A DNA stretch of 64,000 nt from Mesotaenium endlicherianum (Eukaryota > Streptophyta > Zygnematophyceae > Zygnematales > Mesotaeniaceae), in NCBI GenBank assembly GCA_009602735.1, contig WELA01008198.1, positions 193,077-257,076 on the forward strand. The letters run 5' to 3'. This document shows, piece by piece, positions 1 through 11,974 of this stretch (positions within the stretch are counted from its first letter, which is position 1; each line of letters opens with the position of its first letter). Below the pieces are notes generated by a model that saw only the letters and a list, made by a program, of their open reading frames with translations, searched no databases and was not told the DNA's origin. A program made the translations under genes and the position numbers.

Positions 1-632
1 CGCCCCCCGCTCCCCCTCCCCGCCAGCGGCCATGGCCCGTCAGTCGCCGCTGCACAAACACAAAAAGCAAAAAGATGTCAGTCGAATGACGATTTTGACG
101 ACATACGATGCACGTATATAGTGCGCCGGCCCGGCGCAGGCGAACATTTATGGCAGTCGCGAAAGGGCGGGCCTCGCCGGGGCCGCACAAGAAAAGCGAG
201 CACGACAAACGCTTTCGCGTGGTAAAGCTTCGATTTCAAACGCGTACAAACCATCGCGCACACGAGCGAGGGCCCTTACTCAATCCCCCCTCACAAGAGT
301 TACGTGAGGGGCGCCTTACTGACGAACACAAAACAGGCCTCGTTCTGAACTGTTGAAATCAATTGCCATCAGGTGATCGATGTTGCGAAGCACAAATTAT
401 GTGATTTTTTAAAATCGTAGCTGGTGTTGGCCTTGGCTATAGTTCACGTCCGATTCACTTCACCCACAAAACACATCGCACAACACACTTTTGACCAATT
501 CATTCAAGCAAACCAATTAAAGCAGACGCCTTCATCGACTTAAATTTGAAGTTCTTTGAATGTTCTACATCGTGACTCTAAAATAGAGATGCCCTCCGAA
601 TTCCTCATTGCGAGTGATTTTGGTTCAAAATC

Positions 633-636
<4 letters not shown>
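1..636. other. Flanking DNA without a recognised gene
   Basis: The first 350 bases are fairly GC-rich and the rest is mixed. The short open frames show no protein family I recognise. No repeat ends, tRNA or splice-like coding pattern were seen. It may be host intergenic DNA or old, unrecognisable repeat sequence. Confidence 0.5.
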
Positions 637-710
<74 letters not shown>

Positions 711-711
711 N

Positions 712-753
<42 letters not shown>
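637..753. repeat. (GA)n microsatellite with one ambiguous base
   Basis: An almost pure GA dinucleotide run of about 117 bases with a single N at 711. The N probably marks a spot where the assembler could not settle the repeat length, so the true length may differ. Open frames here are only Glu-Arg or Ser-Leu strings and are not genes. Confidence 0.97.
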
Positions 754-755
<2 letters not shown>

Positions 756-2628
756 CTTTGTGAAAAACATCGTGGGATGCATCCATAATTTTGGCCAAAT
801 CGAGTGGCTTAAAATTATAATTTGGATGTTGTAAAAATTTCGAGCGCCTCTTAACATTATAGATTAAAAACTAGTGTTTTGTTATATTGGAGATGGGATG
901 GTCCCAACCTTTGTGATCAAATTTTTTTCTTGTCCGTGCTTGCATTGGAGACAAAACAGTGACATACCTCTCACTCCCTCTTTTCCAACCTCCATCACCA
1001 AATATACCAAGACAGCCATGGCTAGAATGAGTTTGGCCCCCACGACTCTCATTTCGCCCTCCGACGCCCACTTCCTTTCACTATTTTTAACTACAAAAGA
1101 GAGGGCCTAGTCTTACGATCCTCTTTTTGGTTGGACTTCAATCGACGATGCAAAGTCGTCCCATCACAGAAAGCAATGAAAGAGGTTATGGCGACCCCCA
1201 CCCTTCCCCCCCAATCCCCTCCGAGAGAACCGTTCCAAATTTCTCGAACATTGTGAGATACCTTCTTACTCTCCCCATGCATAATTTCCCCTTTTAAGAA
1301 ATCACGGCGGACCATATAGTAAGGTAAAAAGGCGCCCAAGTAATATGTCAATATAGTTACATGGTGAGTTCATCTCAGTCAATGTGTAATGAGCAATTGG
1401 CAGGTTATTTACTTTCTCAAAAAAAGTGAAGTAGATGATATATGCATTTTGGCGTAGTTTCTTGACTTTGTCGACCGAGGTCGTGAGTATAAATTTATTA
1501 TGAAATATAAGTAGATCAAAATGTTGCATGTAGTATGCTCGCTTAGTACGTAGCCTGTGCGCTTTGTTTTGGTACTACCAATACGTTAGGATCTGGATAC
1601 ATTATTCCAGATGATCATCACAATTGGGAAGTACAATTGATTTTGAGTATGTTGAAAGTCAAGAGGTTGGCCGAGGCTCAATTACCCGAAATCTTACCTG
1701 AGTGGGACTTGAATAGGCGATTCCGTCAATCAATCATTTGAACAGTTATAATCTTAGCCAAATGACCAAATAATATGGTCGTTATTGAAGAATGGGGGAA
1801 AATTGACACATTGTTAAGTCTTGAAACCATCCCCCTCATCTTCAGCAGCTTTCTCTGGACAACTAAGTATCCAAGCACAACACACTCGAAGTTCGCATTC
1901 AACAAGCATATACTTCACTTCAAACTTAGGACTCGTTGTCCAAGAAATATGCGATTCTTATTACAATGTCTTTCCTTGCTTGAACACTATCTTAAATTAG
2001 TACCCTTACGCAGCGTTGGCGGCATGCCTACAACTGACTCTTTCCGTGGACGCTTCCCTATGGGCCCGAGTATTACCTCAGACAAACTGACTTCCCGCTG
2101 ATGCACTATCTTGCCAGGATTTCCCTCTATTCGACCAACTATCCATCGTGGCCGGACATATGCCTCGCCCTGCCTATTCCTCCCACGAGCGGGACAATTT
2201 GCCTACTTCCAGCTACACGCTCTAATCTGCTCGGTCCAGTCGCTCACTGATATTGTTACTCGACGCGATCTATAACTCTGTCAGTGTATGGCAACGGTCA
2301 ACCTAAGCACTACTTCCATACTCTTAAATCCCTAGCTACAGTATATCTTATTTCTTGTGCTAGGATGTACGTGTTTTTATATAACAACGTATGTGGTCCA
2401 ACCTTTAATCTAGATTCTCCTTGTGGTGAGGTCTTGTCCCTATCTCTCAGCCCTTTATCCCTTCTTTAGACATTTAGTCAGTCTCTGCCACCTTGGTCTT
2501 GTCTCGGCGTCCACGTTTTCAAGCCCAATTGGTCGACTAACTGTACACTTCCAGACCCACTCTGGTTTAACATACTCCAGCCGTACCTTAGGTTTGTCAG
2601 CTTGATCCGCTATCTATGCCTGGCGGTT
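754..2628. other. AT-rich flanking DNA without a recognised gene
   Basis: I see no coding region with recognisable domains, no tRNA and no paired repeat ends across these 1.9 kb. Open frames are short and of low complexity. The right edge is the start of the LTR of element X; the five bases before it, CGGTT (2624-2628), would be its target duplication, but the matching copy beyond its 3' end is not in the window. Confidence 0.5.
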
Positions 2629-3137
2629 TGTAGTGATATGAGTTAGAATATTTTAGTTTGTTTTCACTTCAATGCTTTTAAACATTTTAGAGTAGTTTTG
2701 TGTGGATTCAAGTGTGAATAGATACTCTAGTGACTTGGTTCATGTCCTTTGAACCTTCTAAGGCATTTTTGAAGTTAGAGGAGGGACCTAGAAGAACTCC
2801 ATGTGGCAAAAGTCAAATATGCCATTTTTAGGTTAAAAGGACATGTGTACATTATTCTAGAAAGAGGTGGTAAGTTTTGGGATGTGTTGGATGCCAACAG
2901 ATCAACATGCACCTTCCTAGAAATTACTTATGTAGAAAGTGTATAAACAAGAACTAGAACATAGAAAGGCTTTCGAGAATCACTCTTGTACTTGCTAAAT
3001 TCCATAAACATTTTCACTTTCAAGAAACCATCTCCCTCTGAGACTCTCTCAAGAAGCTACCACTTGTGTTCAAAGATCCTTGCATCATAATAAAGTATTC
3101 TAGTTTACTAAGTACCTTATCTATCTCTTTCACTACA
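2629..3137 (+). repeat. 5' LTR of element X
   Basis: It begins TGTAGTGATATGAG and ends TTTCACTACA, giving an 8-base inverted terminal repeat TGTAGTGA/TCACTACA with the usual TG...CA ends. It is about 509 bases long. The right edge is fixed by the primer binding site one base downstream. No second copy is in the window, so the left edge rests on the inverted repeat alone. Confidence 0.75.
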
Positions 3138-3138
3138 G

Positions 3139-3150
3139 TGGTATTGGAGC
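3139..3150 (+). other. Primer binding site of X (initiator-Met tRNA)
   Basis: TGGTATTGGAGC lies one base after the LTR end. It matches the common plant retroelement site TGGTATCAGAGC, complementary to the 3' end of initiator methionine tRNA, at 10 of 12 bases. Confidence 0.85.
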
Positions 3151-3174
3151 TAGGCACTTTGGTAGCACAAGAAG

Positions 3175-4335
3175 ATGGCTGATCCTCAAGACCAACAGCA
3201 AGCTTTTGAAGGAAGCACTCCATCTCCAAAAGACCCTCCTCCAGCGCCGACGGGAGAGCCCACTCAAGAAAATCTGCCATCACAAGGAGCACCACAAGGA
3301 GGAGCACCATCAGATCCCGTGGCAGCCGCTGTGGCAAAGTTGACCCCACCGCAAGGAATTCTCGCAAACGAGTAGGCAGCCTTCGTAATGACTATTCACA
3401 ACCAAGTGGGCTTGGGCACCTATGAAGCAACCGTGCAAGCGTCAAGAGAAGCTATGGCTGCCATGGCTGCCCCTATCGCAAGCAGCGCTCCAAAGCCAGA
3501 GCCAAGGATACTCATCAAGCCCGGCAAACCCGACACTTTCAACCCCGGGAAAGAAGCCAATTTGAATTTATGGCTCTACCAAGTGGAGACGTACCTCTCA
3601 TTCCTTAAAGTACCCATTTCCTTTGCCGTTACCTTGCTTAGAGGAGCAGCAACATCATGGTGGCGTAACAATCAAGCGGCTGTATATCAAGCTATGGCGC
3701 ACCCCGTGCCCGACCAAGAGCCCCCCACCATCATATGCAAGATGGGCAGATTTTTGTGAGGCCCTCAAGAAGCAATTCATGCCCATCAATGCGGAGAAGA
3801 TTGCCCCAAGATAGCTCCACCACCTCAAACAAACAATGTCCGTTCAAGAGTATACATCCAAATTTCACGCCCTCACTGTTGAGATCTCCAACATGTCTCT
3901 TCAGGAAAAGATTGATCGCTACATCTTTGGCCTCAAGCCCAAGGTGGCAAAGGAAGTGGAATTACGCAACTTGACGGACTTCTCAAAGATCATTGAAGTG
4001 GCCCAAAAGGAGGATACCTTGAATTTCTAACATTCATTGCCTTCATCTTCACGGGTATCGACAACGCGGGAGTACGCAGCCCCCTCCAAATCCGAATCTG
4101 GACCCACACCCATGAAAATTGGAGTCATTAAAAGAGATCCCGCAGCTGCTCGAAAGAGTGGAAGACCCTCCAATGACACTCAAGATGTAAGAAACCAACA
4201 AGGAGTGAAAGCAAGACTCTCCCTAGCTGAAAAAGAAGCTCTCATGACGGCTACATTACGCTTTAATTGTAAGGAGAAAGGCCATTGTGCACTCTCATGC
4301 CCCAAAAAGTTGTCAAAAAACGGACAGCGCCTATA
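3175..4335 (+). pseudogene. Element X gag
   Basis: The frame starts MADPQDQQQAFEGS 24 bases after the primer site. A proline-rich start is followed by a capsid-like segment containing NLWLYQVETYLSF and LLRGAATSWW, then a nucleocapsid zinc knuckle (FNCKEKGHCALSCPK, C-X2-C-X4-H-X4-C) near 4265-4310. Gag packages the element RNA in virus-like particles. The copy is broken in several places and is a fossil. Confidence 0.8.
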
Positions 4336-4396
4336 GGCTTGGAGCCTACCACCCCATGCAAGACCCACTTCACGAGAAGACAACAAGCCAAGTGAG

Positions 4397-5104
4397 GTGG
4401 AGACCCCCATTGAAGACGACGTTCCAGCCCCAATGAGTTTGAGAGGTTACTTTGGAGGAGAGAAGGTCCACAACTTGGTGACTGGTGGAGCTCAAAGCAA
4501 CTTTCGCGCAGCAGATTTTGCCACCAAGCACGATATTACTATGCAAACTCTTGACCACGACGAGGAGATTATGATGCTTGACGGATTCTCCTATACAACC
4601 CCTTCCAAGAGGACGTACCCTTTGGCACTCTCTATCAAGTCCTTCAAGGATAAAGTAGTGTTCTTCCCCATGCAATTGGGCAAGTACGAAGTCATCCTAG
4701 GGATGCCTTGGTTGACCAAGCACAACCCCCAAGTTGATTGGAGGGACGGTACCATCAAGATCAAGAATGACATCACTTCAAGAATCTGTATTTTGCGCGC
4801 AATCTAGAATATCCAGACCCAATACATTAAGAAGCCGGCACACGAGATACTATTGTCCGCCCTCCAACTCAAGAGACATGTGAGGAAGGAACACGAGCTT
4901 CTTTGGACCTTGATCACGCCAAAAGACATCAAGAAAGACATCGAGAGCCAAGAAGGCAGCCCCATTCCTAAGGAGATACAAGAAGTCTTGGAGGACTACA
5001 AAGAAGTACTCTTCCCGGAATTTTGCAAGGGCCTACCCCCCAAGAGATTTGTAGACCACAAGATAGAGTTGGAGCTCGGAAGCAAGCCCATTTCTCGGCC
5101 TACG
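4397..5104 (+). pseudogene. Element X protease and pre-reverse transcriptase region
   Basis: The segment carries a retropepsin-like fold region ending in YEVILGMPWLTKHNPQVDW, typical of plant Ty3/gypsy proteases. It is followed by the linker that precedes reverse transcriptase (EVLEDYKEVLFPE, PPKRFVDHKIELELG). It stops at the insertion of the short-LTR element at 5105. It is decayed, and function was surely lost long ago. Confidence 0.8.
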
Positions 5105-5243
5105 TGTAGCGATACAAACAAAAAGGTAACTCAAGGTACTTAGATCACGCGCCAATTGTACTTATACAATTCAAACCGGCACTTCCGGTGGCATCCGCAA
5201 CGTGTTGCACGCGCCGCATCCGGCCACGCGGGAGATCGTTACA
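5105..5243 (-). repeat. LTR3: short LTR of a third element family
   Basis: On the minus strand it reads TGTAACGATC...GTATCGCTACA, 139 bases with TG...CA ends and an imperfect terminal inverted repeat. The purine-rich run next to it (5244-5257, minus-strand CTAGGTGGGAGGAG) fits a polypurine tract, making this a 3' LTR of a minus-strand element. It interrupts X. Only one copy is in the window, so the call rests on the ends and the adjoining tract. Confidence 0.6.
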
Positions 5244-5399
5244 CTCCTCCCACCTAGAAGTGTGCACGTCCCGGGCACTCAGGCCCCGGCAAGGCGAGGG
5301 ATGTTGTTTTGGATAGAATCCTTTCTTTGTACAATGCAAAGTTAGCCGGACGTTCGTACCATCGACGAGTTTCGCACCTCGCGGGATTTAAGCCCTCGT
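5244..5399 (-). mobile_element. Internal remnant of the LTR3 element
   Basis: This 156-base non-coding stretch lies between the LTR3 repeat and the LTR of A. It starts with a polypurine-like tract and is probably the 3' untranslated end of the LTR3 element. No protein motif is seen. The rest of that element is missing from the window. Confidence 0.45.
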
Positions 5400-6120
5400 T
5401 GAAATGAATCGACTTACCAAATAGGCGATTAACAATTAATAAAGATCTTTATATCAGCAAGTAATCTTTATGGTATTTTCCGTTAACTGGTTAAACGGCA
5501 AAGGACAACACACTAGCAGTGAATAATACTCGTAAGTCAAATGCAAGTAAACTAGCATCAATAATGCAAATCAGTAAACTCATACATAAGCAAGGTTAGA
5601 AGACAGTGCGTATCAATGGCTTCTCGCCTTGGATTCAGATCCCTCTCAGTAAGCTGTACAAGAGAGTTGGCCTCGTTTCCAAAAGCCGAACTCGAGAGTA
5701 ATGCCTAGCATATGTACATGGAATGAGTTTACTGTTCAACGGTCAGTGCGATGGCACCGCCTACCCGAGAGTTAACCACGTTGGTAGGACCTCGGTTAGC
5801 CAAATCCACCGCCATCTCCCATCATCCCGAATCGCCATCCATCATAGGGATGTCATTTGGCCATTCATCTAGCATACCACACTTAGATGCATATCGAGGC
5901 AGTTTGCTGCTACCGAGTACGAAAGTCAGCTGGCTGTCAAAGCATGTGTCAGCAAGCTGACTTAAGTTGACTTCAGCCTGCTGCTTTCGGCCGAGTCATT
6001 AAACTGATATTAAATATAAAGTCCAGCGAATTGATTATAAACTAGAGTTCAGCAGGCTGAACTTAATTAACTATTATATTTAAATGAATATTATATCAAC
6101 TAATATACTGATTTATTACA
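5400..6120 (-). repeat. 3' LTR of A (LTR1 family)
   Basis: 721 bases; on the plus strand it runs TGAAATGAATCGACTTACC to ACTGATTTATTACA. Nine further copies of this LTR family occur in the window, all about 720 bases when complete. The right edge abuts the polypurine tract ATCCCTCCAAC (minus-strand GTTGGAGGGAT, 6121-6131). Confidence 0.95.
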
Positions 6121-6205
6121 ATCCCTCCAACTTATCATGTTGTCGCCTCGACAACACTAACACTAATAACAGCGTGCTGTCCCTTCCGTCCCCATCCTAC
6201 TGCCA

Positions 6206-7866
6206 TTAGGAGGGAGATGTCCCTGAGGCTCTATACTCAGGGGAGCCAGACCGCCTCCTGTCTTGGGGTCTTCTGAAGCCTGTCAGAGGGGGAGGTTCCG
6301 TGTAAGGACCCCGCGGAGAACGCAGTAACTGGGCTGTTTCCTCCTGCACGGTCTGGAGGGAGGCAGCCTTCTCCTGGGCAGCCCTCAAACTGACAGGTAC
6401 GTATACCGGCATCCCAGAGGATGTTGCATGACATGAGCCAAGGGTACATGCTCTCTCTGCGAGGGAGATGCTGGCAGGCCTCTGGCTATCTCCCGAGCAG
6501 CCCTCCTCTCTGCCCTGTCCGACTGGGTCTCCTTGCCTGGAGATGGGCTCTGTCCTCTGGCAGTCCCCAGCCAAGTGATATCCTCCTCTTGAGCGAGTTG
6601 CGGCGGGGCCCACCCCGTCTTCTCCCTTACAGGGGATGTGGCAGGTGTCAGGATCACGGCGGGGCTAGTGTCCTCCTCCTCGCCTTCCTCCTCGTCTTCC
6701 TCCGACTCCGCCTCCTTGTTGTCCCCGAGTTCCTCTGAGACTTCTGGGGTCTCCTCTGTCCACTGCTCCAGCTCTTCCCGAGAAAAAGAATATCCTACTG
6801 ACCTTCCCCTTTTGGGTGCTGGTGGGGGCTGCTGAGTCCGGACCGCATAGAGGTCCTTTTCCCCCTGCTTACTTGCCCATTTGGCATAAGCGTGCTTCCC
6901 TTTGGAGAATGACTCTCGGGCCCTGCTTCTGTCCCCCTGCATCTCCTGGCTCATGCAGTCTCTGACTCCATTCTATCTTGGGTCCCAAGCCGCAATGTGA
7001 GGGGGCAATACTATGTTCCCCTTTAGGTCTGTCAGGAAATCCTCATCCGTCGCCCTGTCATTCTGCTGGTCCCTCATGTTGATGGTCATCCACCGCCAAT
7101 CGGTGCGCTTTTGGAAGAAGGCAGGTTCTGTCCTTTTAAGAGTACAAGGGTACCAGTGCCCTGCAAAGTCCAGCTGACTGGTTTCCTTGGCCACAAATTC
7201 CCAGCTCCTCCTCTCCACCTCGTTGTACATGGCCTTGAACCTGTTATGAGGTGTTGAGTCCTTGAAGCTGTCCGCGTCCATGGGGATCATCCTGATGACC
7301 CAATCTGCCTCCCAGAGACCAGAAATCGAGACAGCTCCTGCTTCGTTCACCTGGGCCATTGCCTTGGCCTCTCCGATCGTATATCCTACCATCCTGGCGT
7401 AATCGTGGTAGAGGAGGAGCCCTGTGCTGACCTCTATATACTTGTCAAAGTTTTCGGATGTCTCCCCTTCCCTCTGGAGGATTTCCTTCTGCGACTCACT
7501 GCGGCTTCTCTGGGCGTACTTGAAGGCCTCCTCCAGTAGATCAAAGCCCTTGCCCAGCACCGTGTAGCGGTAGCTGCTGATTCTCCTCTGTTCTTCTTCT
7601 TCAGCCTGCTGCTTCCGCTTCTCCTCAGCTTGCCTCTCCTCCTCTGCTTTCTTGGCCTCCTCTGCAGCTTTTATGTCCATTTCTTCCTGCCTCAGTCTGG
7701 CCTGTTCCTCCTCCTCCTTCTTCTTCTGTGCCTCCCGCTGTTGTTGGAGTCGTTGTGATTCCCGAGCGGAGATGGAAGATGATTCGATGTCTCCACGGAA
7801 TTGCAAGTATTATGCATGTGCCTCTTCCGCCCTTCTCTTCCTCTTGAGTTCCGACTTTTGAGTCAT
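6206..7866 (-). pseudogene. Element A ORF3, type 1
   Basis: This is a third reading frame downstream of pol, in sense. It shows the family pattern: N-terminal MTQKSELKRKRRAEEAHA, a Glu/Lys/Arg-rich coiled coil, a conserved centre (YRYTVLGKGFDLLEEAFKYA; LLYHDYARMVGYT; MIPMDADSFKD; WRWMTINMRDQQNDRA; LPPHIAAWDPR), then an acidic tract and an SR-rich tail. No signal peptide or membrane segment is visible, so it does not look like an envelope gene. The function is unknown. It is nearly identical to the copy in I but has about two breaks. Confidence 0.85.
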
Positions 7867-8190
7867 CCTGCTCAATTATAAACACAATGCAGTTAGTGAA
7901 GTCATGATATTTTGCCGCTACTGAATGCCCTTGATGAAGAGGGACGCGATCGAGAGAGTTCCTAGTGTGGAATACCTGGTGTGAGCGAATATAAGGAGAA
8001 ATTGAGTTGGAGAGCAAGTGAGTGTGAGCGCAGGTTGAGTGGGTAATATGGTGATCAGAGACTACCACTTCCTCCAACTTAAATTTAAAGGTGGGCTGCC
8101 TGTCACAACTGTCACTAACTGTCACATCCCCCTCCAACTTATATGGAGACAGGACCTCCTGTCACCTTCCCATGTCTACTGAAGGGACGA

Positions 8191-11100
8191 TTAGGGCGGT
8201 GCCCCAGCCGCCGGAAGGTGGAACCGTTTCAACGCCCCTTTGGCATTGGTCAGCTGGTCTTTGAATTCCCAAGTGTCCCCAGAGGCATCGTAACCCTTCC
8301 ATCGGATGAGGTACTTCATGACATATTTAGACAATCGACGGACCGAGCGAGCGTCTAAAATCTCATCGACCTCATATTCCTCAGGATCGCCGTCCCGGAC
8401 AGCGGGGACCGGTCCCGGTTGGACAGGTAACCGACCTGTGAACAGTGTATCACCTTTGATAAATGGTTCCAGGAAGGAGACATTAAAGACCGGGTGACCC
8501 TTGTATTCAGCTGACATGTTCAGTTTGTAAGCATTCTGACCGACACGACGGACCACCGAATATGGACCGACCCAGACAGGGCCAAGCTTTTTCTTGACCA
8601 CACCAGGGAGGTACAGGTGCTCAGAATGCAGTTTGACTAAATCCCCCTTGGAAAATGTCAGTTCCCGACGGTGTTGATTAGCGTATTTTTGTTGGTTTTC
8701 TTGGGCCGTGTGCAAGTTTCGTTGGACTTCTGACAGGGTGTCAGCAAACTCCTGAGTTAACTGGAGGGAGACCGGGTTGTCAATCCCTTCAGGGTGAGTT
8801 AAAGATTCCCCTAGCACATCTAGAGGAGACTTAGGGACTCTACCCAGGCTGAGTTCAAAAGGAGTCTTGCCCGTTGACGCGTGCACCGCACTGTTGACCG
8901 CAAACTGAATTTGAGGCAACAGGTCATCCCAATTATCTTGTTTTTGGTTAATATATGCTCTCAGCACCTCCTGCAGAACTCGGTTAGTTCTTTCAGTCTG
9001 CCCATCAGTCTGAGGGTGGTTTGCTGTGCTGAGCAGCTGTTTGACTCCCATTAACCCCATTAAAGCTCTCCAGAACTTAGAGGTGAACTTTGACTCTCTG
9101 TCTGAGATGATATTAGAAGGGAGCCCATGTTGGCATACTACATGGTTGTAGAACTGTCTCGCTATTTCGAGTGCAGTTACTTTGACAGTTGTGGGGATAA
9201 AAATGACCATTTCTGTCTGTTTATCCACGACACCAGTATTGAATCATGCCCATTGGCAGTTCTTCGTAGTGAGACCACCCAGTCCATGGATATAGTTTCC
9301 CAGCGTCCAGCTGGGATGGGCAGTGGTTGCAAGAGACCTCCGGGTGGTGTGTGCCGAGACTTATTTCTCTGACACTGGTCACAGGACTTGACATATTTCA
9401 AGACTTCCCGGGGTAACCCCTCCCAATGATAATGTTTTGCCAGTTTGCCAACAGTTTTGGCCTGCCCCAAATGTCCACCCAGGAGACTGTCATGCGCTTG
9501 ACTCAGTAAGAGAGACCTTATTTCCAAGTCGTTAGGAATGATCAGCTTCAGCCTGCCTGAAGTGGTTTCTGTCACCCAGACCCCTCGTTTAAGCTTATAC
9601 CCGAGTGTAGTAGCACGACACATACCAGTAGTGGGGCTGGGCTCAAATGTTGGGTCAGAAAGGTAGGCTTTCCTAAGTTGTTCAAGGAAGGACTTTTTCA
9701 CCTTTAGTGAAGTGAGTGCACACAGGACTTTATCTACAGCATGCTGACTAAAGTTCCTTTCTTGCAAGTCAGGTCTTCTAGAGAGTGCATCAGCAGGATT
9801 CAACTTCCCTGGTTTGTAGTCGATCTGGACTTGGAACTGCTCCAGCATCTGGCTCCAGCGGTTCTCCCTCCTCGACAGCTTGGACTTCTTCTGAAACTTG
9901 GTCAGAGCTAGATGATCTGTAATCACCTTAAAAGCTTTACCATGTAAGTATGCTCTCCACTGTTTGAGTACATGAATGATAGCTAGCAGCTCCTTATCAT
10001 GCACTAAGTAATTAATGTCCGCTGGATTAAATTTCATAGACTCATACAACACAGGATGCCACTCCTGCCGTACCTTACCATCCTTTGTGGTTTTGTCAGC
10101 AGGCTGCAACAAAATAGCACCCATGGCAAAGTCAGAGGCATCAGTAACCACCTGCACCGGTTTGCTGGGGTCATACACGGCTAGCACTGGGGCAGAACAA
10201 AGGGCATCTTTAAGGGTCTGGAAGGCAGCCTGCTGCTCTTCCCCCCACACATACCCGATGTCTTTCTTAGTAAGGTCAGTCAGTTTACTGGCCTTTGTGG
10301 AATAATTCTCAATAAATCTCCTATAGTAGTTAGCCAACCCGAGGAAGGATCTAACTTCAGAGACAGACTGTGGTACTGGCCAGTCCCTTATGGTCTGGAC
10401 TTTCTTAGGATCCACACTGATGCCCTCTTTACTGACAACGTGGCCTAAGAATTCAATACTTTCCTTAAAGAAATCACACTTGCTCATTTTAGCATACAAG
10501 TGATTTTTCCGCAGAGTGTCCAGCACTTTCTTTAAGTGTTCAGTGTGCTGAGCTTCATCTTTAGAGAAAATTAAAATATCATCCAGGAAAACTTGCACAA
10601 ACTTATCCAAATAAGGTCTGAAAATGTCATTCATAGCACCCATAAAGGTAGCAGGAGCATTAGTCAGTCCAAATGGCATCACGTTGAACTCATAGTGTCC
10701 ATAACGTGTGCGGAAAGCAGTCTTGTGTTCATCCCCCTCAGCAATTCTGATTTGATGATAACCACTCTTGAGATCTATCTTACTGAACACCTTAGCGCCA
10801 GACAGGGTATCAAGCAAGTCCTCGATTCTGGGTAAAGCATACTTGTTCTTTACTGTAATTCTGTTCAGGGCTCTGTAATCCACACACATCCGCATACTGC
10901 CATCCTTTTTCTTAACAAATAGGATAGGTGCGCCGTACGGTGATTTACTGGGAGAAATGTAACCATTTTCCTCCAGCTCTGCAATCTGTGTTTTCAACTC
11001 CTCACTCTCCAAATAAGACAAGCCATACGTGCGTTGCCAGGGTGGCTGGCTACCAGGTAATAAATCAATCCTATGATCTACTTCCCGCTTAGGGGGTAGT

Positions 11101-11906
11101 CCTGGAGGCATATTAAACACATCCGTGTACTGAGCAACAATGTTTGCAGCAGTAGGGTGTTCCGGAGGGTGTACCTTTTTCTCAACCACTTCTTCAGGTT
11201 GAGGAGGTACCTCTCTTAGCAGCAGACAGAACATTCTGTCTTCCTTCTGGTTCCAGCTTTTGACGAACTCCATTGCATTCAGCAACTTGCATCCTTCTGG
11301 AAGCCTCTTCTTTTCCTTCATTTGCCATCCACACAGGACAAGAGGAAGAGCACTGGTGGGTGCCAAGTCAGTCTGCCCATCACTGGCTCCTCTCACTTTA
11401 ACTGTACCTCTGCTCCAACACACTTCAGCTTGATGTCTATTAAGCCAGGACCTGCCTAGCACGAGATCATAAAAGCCAGTGTTGAGTACCTCAAATGTAA
11501 GCGTTTCAGTTAGAACTGCAATGCCAGAACCTAACTGGACCTCAATAGGCTTGGTTATAACTCCTCCCGGGATACTTGAGGCATCTCCAAGGAATATTTT
11601 TCTATTCCCTTGGGTGACAGTAGGCAGCCTTAGCCGCTTAACTAAGTCCTTGTGGATAAAAGTATGTGACGCCCCTCCGTCAACAAATGCCCTCACCTTC
11701 CTACCTGCAATCATGCAATGCAGTAGGATAGGGGGGACTGTCTTTTCCTGACTTTCGCATTGTTCTCCTGACGTAGCAAAGAAATGTTGGACATCAGGTG
11801 GAACAAGAGCATCCAGAGTGTGCACTCTCTGGACGTCTATATTGCTGATGGTCTCCTTTATCTGGTTGTCAGGCATGCATAGTGAATCCAGTTCAGCAGG
11901 ACCCAT
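8191..11906 (-). pseudogene. Element A pol: protease, RT, RNase H, integrase, chromodomain
   Basis: The domain order is retropepsin ([16 protein letters not shown]), reverse transcriptase ([13 protein letters not shown]), RNase H ([16 protein letters not shown]), integrase with an H2C2-like zinc region and DDE core, and a C-terminal chromodomain ([15 protein letters not shown]). This is a chromovirus-type polyprotein for copying the element RNA and inserting the DNA, with the chromodomain expected to steer integration to marked chromatin. It is close to the I copy, with about one break. Confidence 0.92.
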
Positions 11907-11974
11907 AATACCTGCTACGAGGGCAGCTAGTGACGACTCACTATCTCTAGCATCCTCACAGTCAGTAGACTGGA

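Larger units (their letters stand above)
2629..5104 (+). mobile_element. Element X, left part: old Ty3/gypsy element
   Basis: This is the 5' part of an old plant-type Ty3/gypsy retrotransposon: 5' LTR, tRNA-Met primer site, gag, protease and the stretch before reverse transcriptase. The reading resumes at 15982 with [13 protein letters not shown], a conserved reverse transcriptase motif, so the element was split by later insertions. Its proteins differ clearly from the chromodomain family that fills most of the window. It is heavily decayed, with many breaks (roughly ten or more over both parts), and its 3' LTR is not seen. It is the oldest layer in the left half of the window. Confidence 0.88.

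Noticed and set aside
556-834. Glu-Arg or Ser-Leu repeat proteins across the GA run
   Set aside because: They are translations of a (GA)n microsatellite containing an N, with no coding support.
2629-5104. X as a member of the same family as A-I
   Set aside because: Its LTR ends, gag start, protease and reverse transcriptase sequences differ clearly; only the general Ty3/gypsy plan is shared.
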